Below, in pieces: positions 1 through 5,494 of a DNA stretch of 10,367 nt (its first letter is position 1; the number at the start of each line of letters is the position of its first letter). A program made the position numbers and the translations under genes. Under the pieces are notes generated by a model. That model saw nothing but the letters and a program-made list of their open reading frames with translations. It was not told the DNA's origin and searched no databases. This DNA is from an uncultured Oscillospiraceae bacterium (GTDB lineage: Bacteria; Bacillota; Clostridia; Oscillospirales; Oscillospiraceae): positions 1-10,367 of the forward strand of contig CAKTPR010000077.1 of assembly GCA_934591725.1 (NCBI GenBank). Reading direction: 5' to 3'.

Positions 1-2
1 AG

Positions 3-518
3 CAGGAGGCGCGCGACAAGGCCGTTATACTCTCATTCATTGATTCCAATCCCGACGCTTTCGAGCGCTCGAACCTCATCGCGCACATGACGGCGTCGGC
101 GTGGGTCGTGAACCCCGCGCGGGACAAGGTGCTGATGGTGTACCACAAGATATACGACTCATGGTCGTGGACGGGCGGGCACGCCGACGGCGAGCGCGAC
201 CTGCTGTCCGTCGCGCTGCGCGAAGTGCGCGAGGAGACGGGCGTGAAGTCTGCGCGCCCCGTGACGGAAGATATCTATTCCCTAGAAGTGCTCACCGTGG
301 ACGGGCACGAAAAGCGCGGAGAGTACGTGCCGAGCCATCTGCACATGAACGTCACCTATCTTTTAGAGGCTGACGACCATGACGCGCTCACGGTCTGCGA
401 GGCTGAGAACTCCGGCGTCGCATGGTTCACGCTCGACGGCGCACTCAGGGCCTCGACCGAGCCGTGGTTTGTCGAGAGGATATACAAAAAGCTCAATGCC
501 GGTCTTGCGCGGCTGTGA
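3..518 (+). CDS. NUDIX hydrolase (5' end outside the window)
   Basis: NUDIX enzymes hydrolyse nucleoside diphosphates linked to another group; the substrate here cannot be read from sequence. An ATG lies at 87, but the frame is open back to base 3 and codes for 28 family-like residues (QEARDKAVIL... then NLIAH before the ATG), so the true start is upstream of the window. Counting from the ATG, the Nudix box covers residues 30-53: GGHADGE, then the helix LREVREETGV with the metal-binding REVREE core. The upstream box glutamate is replaced by R37, a position that also varies in the GGHADG subfamily, so I do not read this as inactivation. The gene ends in TGA 15 bases before a strong hairpin terminator and converges with the minus-strand operon. 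The family call is firm; the substrate is unknown. Confidence 0.9.
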   Translation, partial: QEARDKAVILSFIDSNPDAFERSNLIAHMTASAWVVNPARDKVLMVYHKIYDSWSWTGGHADGERDLLSVALREVREETGVKSARPVTEDIYSLEVLTVDGHEKRGEYVPSHLHMNVTYLLEADDHDALTVCEAENSGVAWFTLDGALRASTEPWFVERIYKKLNAGLARL

Positions 519-532
519 GCTTATACATGACT

Positions 533-564
533 AAACGCCGGCTGTGAAATCCAGCCGGCGTTTT
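533..564 (+). terminator. Intrinsic terminator after the NUDIX gene, possibly bidirectional
   Basis: A perfect 12-bp stem pairs 533-544 (AAACGCCGGCTG) with 552-563 around a 7-base loop, followed on the plus strand by TTTTCGTTATTATTGTTT. It lies 15 bases after the NUDIX stop codon and 13 bases beyond the stop of the minus-strand permease remnant. On the minus strand only a short TTTA follows the stem, so termination in that direction should be weaker. Confidence 0.88.
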
Positions 565-576
565 CGTTATTATTGT

Positions 577-837
577 TTATTCCCAGCGGAAGAAACGGAC
601 GGAAAGCGCTGTGCAGAGCGCGGTAAGACCGAGCATCACGCATACCGGCAGCAGTACGCTCCCCGTACCGACGCCGATGAAGGCGTTCTTCATCATCGTG
701 ATTCCCTGCGTCAGCGGGAAGAGGCTGACGATCTCCTGCATCGTGCGCGGCATTACCTCAAGCGGCAGGGTCGTGCCGGAAAAGACCAGCATCGGGAAAT
801 AGAGAACGGAGGCGATCACGCTCGCCTGCTTTATTAT
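577..837 (-). pseudogene. ABC-2 type permease, C-terminal remnant
   Basis: This is the last 85 or so residues of an ABC-2 type membrane permease, the partner of the ATPase gene just upstream on the minus strand. The surviving part begins near IKQASVIASV and includes the family-typical stretch YFPMLVFSGTTLP, then PLTQGITMMKNAFIG and a final hydrophobic helix ending in FFRWE. A full permease of this class is about 240-280 residues with six membrane helices, so roughly two thirds is missing. The frame continues upstream to an ATG at 882, but those 15 residues are an out-of-frame reading of the ATPase and show no permease character. The junction at about 828-845 fuses it to the ATPase in a +1 frame. 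It is very unlikely to work as a transporter subunit. Confidence 0.8.
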
Positions 838-1099
838 AGTTTCCCTCCTGGAACTGCACGCCGACGCGCTCAAAAAGCTCACGGCGGTTTTTTCCGGGGT
901 TCTGTCCCAGCAGACGCACAGTCCCCGCGTCTGCCTGCTTCGTGCCCAAGATGCATTCTATCGTTGTGCTCTTCCCCGCGCCGTTCGCGCCGAGCAGGCC
1001 GAACACCGTTCCGCTTTTCACCGAGAGGTTCAGATGATCGACGACTGTTTTGTCGTTATAGGCTTTGGTAAGCCCTTGGGCGAAAACCGCTTCACTCAT
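758..1099 (-). pseudogene. ABC transporter ATP-binding protein, truncated after the Q-loop
   Basis: The N-terminal third of an ABC-2 type ATPase (about 300 residues when complete) starts at ATG 1099. It has the A-loop region, Walker A GANGAGKST (residues 37-45) and the Q-loop glutamine in VQFQEGNYN (Q84). Family similarity stops at about N89/K90 (near 833). The next 23 residues, to the stop at 758, are an out-of-frame reading of permease sequence. The LSGGQ signature, Walker B, D-loop and H-loop are all absent, so it cannot hydrolyse ATP as a normal subunit. Its ATG overlaps the stop codon of the AraC-type regulator gene (ATGA, 1096-1099), so it was the next translationally coupled gene of the operon. 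I infer one deletion that removed the rest of this gene and the front of the permease. Confidence 0.85.
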
Positions 1100-1980
1100 C
1101 CCTTGAGCCTCCTTACCGCCCGCAGCTCTATATAGCCGCGCTCTCCGCGGGGTTCGAGCTGGATGCGCGGGTTTTCATCATCCCAGCGATAGCCGATAAC
1201 GGACGGGTCATAGCCGTCCATCGCGTGCTGCACCGCCCGGATGGCCTCGCAGTAATCCTCCTCCCGGAAAGGCTGTCCCTGAAACATCAGGTACTCGGCC
1301 TCCGGCAGAAGAATGGTGTCGAAGCCAGCGGGGATAACGCCCGTATAGTCCGGTTCGGCCTCGACTCCCTGCACGTATGTGGAGGTATCAGGCTTCTTAT
1401 ACTTCGGCGGCAGCCACATTGAGACAGGCTCCCCGCAGAGCGAGCGCATACTTGTGAGGATGCCCCACACATCGCAGCTCACCTCCTCGCAGTACGGGAA
1501 GTAATCCTCAGCCTTTCTGCCGCGCCTGATGATGCACAGGCGTTCGGGCTTGCGGACAAGCTGAACAAAAACGGTTTGAATGTTTGACACGTCGATGTTC
1601 TCCTTTCTGAGTTCACGGTATTTTGCGCCGTAAGGAATGAAGAACGTGACGGGCACAGGGTGCTTCATATAATCGCCGGGGTTCAGGCCGAACTCCCGGT
1701 AAAACGCCCGTGTGAATGTATCCGCATTGGAAAAACCGGCGTCGTAGGCCGCGTCGATGACCTTGACTTTCCCGGTGCGCAGCTGCCTAGCCGCCTGCGT
1801 GAGCCGGTATTTGCGGATATACTCCGTGGGCGTAAGGCCTATGTATTCCCGAAACAGCCGGTAGGAATACCACGGGGAAAACAGTGACGCCCTCGCAAGC
1901 TCCGAAAGGCTTATGTCCTCCGTCCGGTTCTTTTCGATATAGTCATGCATCCGATGAACGGCCAGCACCTGTTCCTTCAC
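1096..1980 (-). CDS. AraC-family transcriptional regulator with GyrI-like effector domain
   Basis: This is a DNA-binding regulator that probably responds to a small molecule. I chose the GTG at 1980 because AAGGAG lies 9 bases upstream (1990-1995), giving a 294-residue protein of Rob-like length. An in-frame ATG at 2013 would add 11 residues but has no clear ribosome binding site. The N-terminal 105 residues hold the two AraC helix-turn-helix motifs (ISLSELARAS... and VIDAAYDAGFSNADTFTRAF, then the conserved FGLNPGDY). The C-terminal 150 residues resemble the GyrI-like small-molecule-binding fold (FDTILLPEAEYLMFQG, ending IELRAV). It follows the membrane-protein remnant by about 70 bases and overlaps the ATPase start by 4 bases. 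It probably controlled the adjacent ABC exporter, now broken. It looks intact itself. Confidence 0.88.
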   Translation of the reverse strand: MKEQVLAVHRMHDYIEKNRTEDISLSELARASLFSPWYSYRLFREYIGLTPTEYIRKYRLTQAARQLRTGKVKVIDAAYDAGFSNADTFTRAFYREFGLNPGDYMKHPVPVTFFIPYGAKYRELRKENIDVSNIQTVFVQLVRKPERLCIIRRGRKAEDYFPYCEEVSCDVWGILTSMRSLCGEPVSMWLPPKYKKPDTSTYVQGVEAEPDYTGVIPAGFDTILLPEAEYLMFQGQPFREEDYCEAIRAVQHAMDGYDPSVIGYRWDDENPRIQLEPRGERGYIELRAVRRLKG

Positions 1981-2051
1981 GCATTTCAACTCCTTACGTT
2001 CTGCGCTGTCCATTCTACCGTGCCGGGGGGATCTTTTCTCGACGTTCCTTG

Positions 2052-2432
2052 CTATCTTTGCTCTGTCCGCCCGCGGAAATAATGGAACGCCAGAGCCGCT
2101 ATGGGGCAGAAATAGGCGCACCAGAACTCCAGCACCGCCACGCCGATCCATGCGGGGCTGTCAGCCTGAAAGACGCCGAGCATCGGCATTATCAGGCAGC
2201 TTATAAAGAACACGCCGTGGATCATCAGCAGCGCACGAAGCCATTTGGCGGGCTTGTTCTTCGGCTCGACCGTCAGCCCGGCAAAGAAGGTCGCGAGCGA
2301 CATCAGCGCGTAGCCCAGCAGATCAAGGCTGAAGAAGAGCCCCATCTGCTGAAAGTCCAGCAGCTCGCGCGTCTGTTCGGTCAAGGCGGCAAGGCGCACC
2401 GTGGTGAGCTGCGTGAAATATGATGAGCAGCG
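2052..2432 (-). pseudogene. Small integral membrane protein, C-terminal remnant
   Basis: About 125 residues remain of a polytopic membrane protein with no function I can name. An ATG at 2435 opens the frame, but it falls exactly on a deletion junction, so the first few residues are unlikely to be a natural N-terminus. Visible segments are a loop YFTQLTTVRLAALTEQ, a hydrophobic stretch MGLFFSLDLLGYALMSLATFFAGLTV, a short basic loop (EPKNKPAKW), LLMIHGVFFISCLIMPMLGV, and a last helix IGVAVLEFWCAYFCPIAALAF before FRGRTEQR. The pattern looks like the back half of a roughly 210-residue, six-helix Firmicutes protein whose first two helices are missing. It is shifted +1 relative to the serine hydrolase upstream. 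Low-level translation from ATG 2435 is possible but unsupported. Confidence 0.65.
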
Positions 2433-2868
2433 CATATCGGAACTGGCCGATCTGCCCTTTCCCGCCGAGCATATCGAGCGAGAACTTCACCCAGTCCTCG
2501 CTTGTGAAATACTTCGTATAGGGGTTGGATTTGTATTTATACGGCGCGGTCATGGTGAGCATGTCCCGGAGCGTGATATTCTGAAGCGTCTTTTCGCCGC
2601 GCTTGGGCGTGTATTCCGGGTAGAAATCCAGCACTCTTTGGTCGATTCCGCCGATATATCCCTTGTCCAGCGCCATTCCGATCAGGACGGAAACGACGCT
2701 CTTCGTCACCGAGAAAACGTGGATGCGGCTATCCTCCGTGCAGCCGCCGAAGTAGTTTTCATAGACGCGCTCCCCGTTTTTCAGCACGACCATGCCCGCA
2801 ATATTGGCATAGTCCGCGGCAATGGCGCGCTCCATTTCCGCAATTTTCTCCTGCTTCATTTTATCCAT
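2323..2868 (-). pseudogene. Serine beta-lactamase-like hydrolase, truncated
   Basis: This is the N-terminal half of a class C beta-lactamase/penicillin-binding-like hydrolase. The catalytic SxxK motif is SVTK (residues 53-56 from ATG 2868), followed by the typical LDFYPEY, ITLRDMLTMTA and EDWVKFSLD blocks, and FRYA (143-146), which corresponds to the second active-site tyrosine motif. Family similarity ends at A146 (about 2431). The remaining 35 residues, to the stop at 2323, are out-of-frame membrane-protein sequence. The C-terminal half, including the HxG/KTG-like motif, is missing, so activity is unlikely. The real start may be the ATG at 2859, because it forms an ATGA overlap with the stop of the alpha/beta hydrolase gene. 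This suggests translational coupling in the TetR operon. Confidence 0.8.
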
Positions 2869-3455
2869 GCGTCCAAGAACCGCATCTGCTCCTCGGTGTG
2901 GAACCAGTGCTCCCCGCCCGGCATGACTGTCAGCTCCGCGCCGGTTTCCTTTGCAAATGCCGACACGGTTTCCATGGAAGTTAGGTCATCGTGCTCACCG
3001 TACAGGATGCGGGTGGGTATATTCCACGTGACCGGGCGCTCGCGCACATAGCAGAGATAGCGCCATGACAGTGTCTCGCCGAAGTTTGTCGGTATCTCCT
3101 GCTTTTCCTCAAGCTCCCGCTCGGTCACATTCGCCCACAGCAGCATATTCCCGATCAGCTTCTCCATGTCCACAACTGGCGAGATCAAATATGCCCGGTC
3201 GATAAGAGTCTCATCCAGCGACATCAGCGAGAAGAGTGCGCCGATACTGTTGGCTATCAATGTCAGCTTATCGCAGTGCCTGCGCTTTTCCGCAAAAAAG
3301 TGCGCAAATTCTTCCTTTGCCTCCCACGGCGTCTGTGCGCGGTAGTCAAAGCCGATGATCTCGCTGTCCGGGAACAGTGGCTTATAATGCTCCGCTTCCT
3401 CCGCCGAGCCGCCCTTGCCGTGGACGTATATAACTATATTCTTTGTGTTCAACAT
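2856..3455 (-). CDS. Alpha/beta hydrolase
   Basis: A 199-residue cytoplasmic alpha/beta-fold hydrolase, probably an esterase or lipase-like enzyme; the substrate is unknown. Strand beta3 and the oxyanion region read IVIYVHGKGGS. The nucleophile elbow is ANSIG with S70, a variant of GxSxG. The acid residue is in YGEHDDLTS (D156 or D157), and the catalytic histidine is in PGGEHWFH (H183, with H186 as alternative). The triad order and the length fit a complete small single-domain enzyme. ATG 3455 overlaps the end of the TetR gene by 7 bases and has GGAAAGGA just upstream. Its own stop overlaps the start of the serine hydrolase. A TetR repressor beside a hydrolase suggests induction by a compound that the enzyme may act on, but this is inference. 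Confidence 0.85.
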   Translation of the reverse strand: MLNTKNIVIYVHGKGGSAEEAEHYKPLFPDSEIIGFDYRAQTPWEAKEEFAHFFAEKRRHCDKLTLIANSIGALFSLMSLDETLIDRAYLISPVVDMEKLIGNMLLWANVTERELEEKQEIPTNFGETLSWRYLCYVRERPVTWNIPTRILYGEHDDLTSMETVSAFAKETGAELTVMPGGEHWFHTEEQMRFLDAWIK

Positions 3456-4087
3456 TGTCCTTTCCTTTTATCGGTCAGCGCGCGAAATACGGCGTCGCAG
3501 TCAATGCTGCCAGAGGCAAAGCCGGGTATCTCCTTGATGGCCTTGCAGATGCTGACGCTGAAGCCCGTCAGTATCTGTCCTATCTCACGATCGGAATAGG
3601 GGCAGCCGCCGGTCACGATCAGCGTGGAAATGCTGTGCGCCGCAAGCCACATATCACGGAAATATACGTCCGCTTCCTCGGCGGTGATACGGTAAATATC
3701 CATAAGCGACGGGCGGACAAGCTCCTGCAAGTGCTGCATCGACCTCACAGCAAGGCTCTCCTGCCCCTGCTCCTGCATCAGGAACAGGAGCCTGTACAGC
3801 TCCGGTTCCTCCCGCGCAAAGCGGATATACTGCATACCGACACCGAGAAACGGTATCTCCTCGTGCAGCCCTGCGCTCGCGTAGCCTTTATACGCGCGCA
3901 GCGCCGCAGCATAGACCTCCTGCCTTACGCCGTCCATCGAGCCGAAGCACGTGAAGACCGGCTGCGTCGATGTGCCGAGCGCAGCCGCCATGGTTTTGGC
4001 GGTCAGGCCGTCGATCCCCTTCTCGCGCACAACGCGCAGCGCCGACGCGACCATCTCCTCTTTTGTGAACTTATTCTTCGGAGCCAT
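3449..4087 (-). CDS. TetR/AcrR-family transcriptional repressor
   Basis: A 212-residue repressor, first gene of the minus-strand operon. The N-terminal DNA-binding domain is clear: FTKEEMVASALRVVREKGID, then the helix-turn-helix LTAKTMAAALGTSTQPVFTCF (about residues 28-48) and a short linker before the ligand-binding region. The C-terminal part is all-helical as expected, with a cysteine/glycine-rich turn ISTLIVTGGCPYS, and resembles TetR_C-type ligand domains. The start at ATG 4087 has AAAGGA 8 bases upstream. The open frame continues far upstream (to 4882), but that part is an antisense reading of the metallophosphoesterase gene. A consensus promoter and a perfect palindrome precede the gene, so negative autoregulation is the natural reading. 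The ligand is unknown. Confidence 0.9.
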   Translation of the reverse strand: MAPKNKFTKEEMVASALRVVREKGIDGLTAKTMAAALGTSTQPVFTCFGSMDGVRQEVYAAALRAYKGYASAGLHEEIPFLGVGMQYIRFAREEPELYRLLFLMQEQGQESLAVRSMQHLQELVRPSLMDIYRITAEEADVYFRDMWLAAHSISTLIVTGGCPYSDREIGQILTGFSVSICKAIKEIPGFASGSIDCDAVFRALTDKRKGQC

Positions 4088-4115
4088 AGTCCGTGTCCTT
4101 TCCGCGGATGTAGTT

Positions 4116-4149
4116 TGCCTGATATACATCGTTCGATGTATATCAGGCA
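4116..4149. promoter_or_regulatory. Perfect 34-bp palindrome, probable TetR operator
   Basis: Arms of 16 bp (TGCCTGATATACATCG and its exact reverse complement) flank a central TT at 4132-4133. The palindrome begins at the last base of the TetR -10 box and covers the expected transcription start, the classic position for a repressor that blocks its own promoter. The size and the core ATACATCG/CGATGTAT suit a TetR dimer or pair of dimers. Binding by the adjacent TetR is inference. Confidence 0.87.
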
Positions 4150-4177
4150 TTATAGTCAGATAGTGTTGGTTTGTCAA
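4149..4177 (-). promoter_or_regulatory. Sigma-A promoter of the TetR operon
   Basis: On the minus strand: -35 TTGACA (4172-4177), 17-bp spacer, -10 TATAAT (4149-4154). Both boxes are perfect consensus. The expected start is about 4142, inside the palindrome, leaving a 55-base leader to the TetR ATG. Confidence 0.88.
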
Positions 4178-4206
4178 TAGCGGCATTGCCGCCGTGATAC
4201 TCAAGC

Positions 4207-4235
4207 TGGAAAATACATCGGCTGTATGATATAAT
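4207..4235 (+). promoter_or_regulatory. Extended -10 promoter of the phosphoesterase/RNA ligase unit
   Basis: The -10 is TATAAT (4230-4235), preceded by TGA at 4227-4229 (extended -10 TGn). A weak -35 TGGAAA (4207-4212, 4 of 6 matches) sits 17 bases upstream. The expected start is about 4242, about 65 bases before the TTG start codon. It is divergent from the TetR promoter, with their -35 boxes about 30 bases apart. Confidence 0.72.
4213..4227. promoter_or_regulatory. Operator-like site inside the phosphoesterase promoter
   Basis: ATACATCGGCTGTAT is an imperfect dyad (ATACA, 5 bases, TGTAT). Its first eight bases are identical to the half-site ATACATCG of the large TetR palindrome. It fills the spacer between the -35 and -10 boxes, where a bound protein would block RNA polymerase. 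It may be a weaker second TetR site, or chance. Confidence 0.4.
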
Positions 4236-4265
4236 GTTGCCAAATTAAGATTTGCAGAGGTAAAT

Positions 4266-4310
4266 ATGGTCAAACATGAGTCTGGAATTATGAACGGGGT
4301 GAGCGATTGA
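4266..4310 (+). CDS. Possible 14-codon leader peptide
   Basis: ATG 4266 opens a short frame (MVKHESGIMNGVSD) that ends in TGA at 4308-4310, overlapping the TTG start of the phosphoesterase. AGAGG lies a few bases upstream. Terminating ribosomes would be positioned to re-initiate at the TTG, so it could couple or limit translation. Length alone gives no proof; it may be chance. Confidence 0.25.
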   Translation: MVKHESGIMNGVSD

Positions 4311-4906
4311 CAAACTTTTATATCTCCGATCTGCATATCGGGCATGAAAATATTCTGCGGTTTGAGAACCGGCCGTTTGCGGACATCAATGAGATGAATA
4401 ACAAGATCATAGAAAACTGGAACAGCAGAGTATGCATTGGTGATACGGTATATATCCTCGGCGATTTCATCTGGGCCAAGGAAACCGAATGGCCAGCCAT
4501 TGTCGGTTCGTTTGCCGGCAACAAGGTTCTGATACGAGGCAATCACGATCCCAAGCAATTCAGCGCTGCCACAAAGCGTATGTTCCAAGAAATTACGAAC
4601 TTGAAGGAAATCAAGGACAGCGGCAAGCATGTTGTGATGTGTCATTATCCGATTCCCTTCTTCCGTGCCAGCTTCGCTTCGACAGCGTTCATGCTCTACG
4701 GGCATGTCCATCGGACGATTGAATATGAGTATATCGCAAAGCTGCGCCGTGAGGTAAAGGCAAATTCCACCGGTTACGGCACGCCGAACGGAAACTTCAT
4801 CAACGTTGGCTGCATGATGCCGTATATGAACTACACGCCGAGAACGCTGGATGAAATTATAGAAGGAGATGCAAGGTACCATGAAGAAAATCCCGACGCT
4901 CTTTGA
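4307..4906 (+). CDS. Calcineurin-like metallophosphoesterase
   Basis: A 199-residue binuclear-metal phosphoesterase. All ligand motifs are present: SDLHIGH (D8, H10), GDF (D53), GNHD (N79, H80), MCHYP (H113) and YGHVH (H133, H135). It starts at TTG 4307, since family similarity begins at once (TNFYISDLH) and no in-frame ATG precedes it; GGGGTGAG lies just upstream. The next gene starts inside its last codons (26-base overlap), and that gene is an RNA ligase. This suggests RNA end processing, such as removal of a terminal phosphate or opening of a 2',3'-cyclic phosphate before sealing. That role is inference; the family also includes nucleotidases and other phosphodiesterases. No kinase domain is present. 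The rare start codon and lack of a strong -35 suggest modest expression. Confidence 0.88.
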   Translation: MTNFYISDLHIGHENILRFENRPFADINEMNNKIIENWNSRVCIGDTVYILGDFIWAKETEWPAIVGSFAGNKVLIRGNHDPKQFSAATKRMFQEITNLKEIKDSGKHVVMCHYPIPFFRASFASTAFMLYGHVHRTIEYEYIAKLRREVKANSTGYGTPNGNFINVGCMMPYMNYTPRTLDEIIEGDARYHEENPDAL

Positions 4907-5444
4907 GCGGGTATTTGATAACCATCATAAGGTAGGCATCCATAACAAGGTTCATCCCGGTATGGAATGGGTTCTGGACGGAGAAGGCGCGGCAACCGAA
5001 AAGATCGACGGCAGCTGCTGCGCGGTGATAGACGGAGTTTTCTGCAAAAGATACGATGCAAAACGCGGCAAGATTCCGCCGGCGAATGCGATTCCCTGCT
5101 GCGATCCGGACCCCATAACCGGCCACTGGCCGCATTGGATTCCCGTGGACGAGAGCGATAAGAGCAATATCTGGTTCATAGAAGCCTATCGCAACGCCGG
5201 CTGCCCCACAGAGGAAGGCACTTACGAAGCAATCGGTCCGCATTTCTGCGCAAACCCATACGGACTTGAAAAAGATGTGATCGAGAAGCACGGTATTCGC
5301 GTTTTGCCGGATGTGCCGAGAAATTTCGAGGGAATTCGTGATTACCTTGAGAAGCACAACATCGAGGGCATCGTATTTTGGAAGGACGGACAGCCGCAGT
5401 GCAAGATTAAGCGCAGCGATTTCGGGTTCCCGTGGGGAGAATGA
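4881..5444 (+). CDS. ATP-dependent RNA ligase family protein
   Basis: A small (187-residue) covalent nucleotidyltransferase that should seal RNA ends through a lysyl-AMP intermediate. Motif I is TEKIDGS with nucleophile K41. R57 in KRYD follows as the usual arginine. Motif III-like GTYEAIGP holds E116, motif IV is EGIVF (E162), and motif V is KIKR (K175, K177). There is no extra C-terminal domain, so it is a minimal ligase core. I chose ATG 4881 (MKKIPTLFERVF, the usual beginning of this family). An in-frame ATG at 4869 abuts AGAAGGAG with no spacing, which makes it less likely. The gene overlaps the phosphoesterase and probably acts with it in RNA repair. The exact substrate (tRNA, other RNA, or phage-damaged RNA) cannot be told. 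A phage or mobile origin is possible. Confidence 0.87.
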   Translation: MKKIPTLFERVFDNHHKVGIHNKVHPGMEWVLDGEGAATEKIDGSCCAVIDGVFCKRYDAKRGKIPPANAIPCCDPDPITGHWPHWIPVDESDKSNIWFIEAYRNAGCPTEEGTYEAIGPHFCANPYGLEKDVIEKHGIRVLPDVPRNFEGIRDYLEKHNIEGIVFWKDGQPQCKIKRSDFGFPWGE

Positions 5445-5494
5445 CAAGCAATTTAACTGCCTGATTTTTAAAGCATTGGGAGCCTTTTTATGCA

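Noticed and set aside
828..845. Programmed frameshift joining ATPase and permease into one fusion protein
   Set aside because: No slippery heptamer or stimulator is evident, and the fusion would lack Walker B, the signature motif and most membrane helices.
544..1071. 175-residue plus-strand open frame
   Set aside because: Opposite strand of the ABC remnants, arginine-rich and without family features.
4088..4882. Long open frame extending the TetR gene to a 477-residue protein
   Set aside because: The extra 265 residues run antisense through the phosphoesterase and across the promoter and palindrome, and show no domain. The TetR start at 4087 has its own ribosome binding site.
5445..5494. 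Possible terminator between the RNA ligase and the carboxypeptidase genes
   Set aside because: AAAGC...GC(C)TTTTT gives only a short stem with a bulge; too weak to call, though the convergent layout would favour one.
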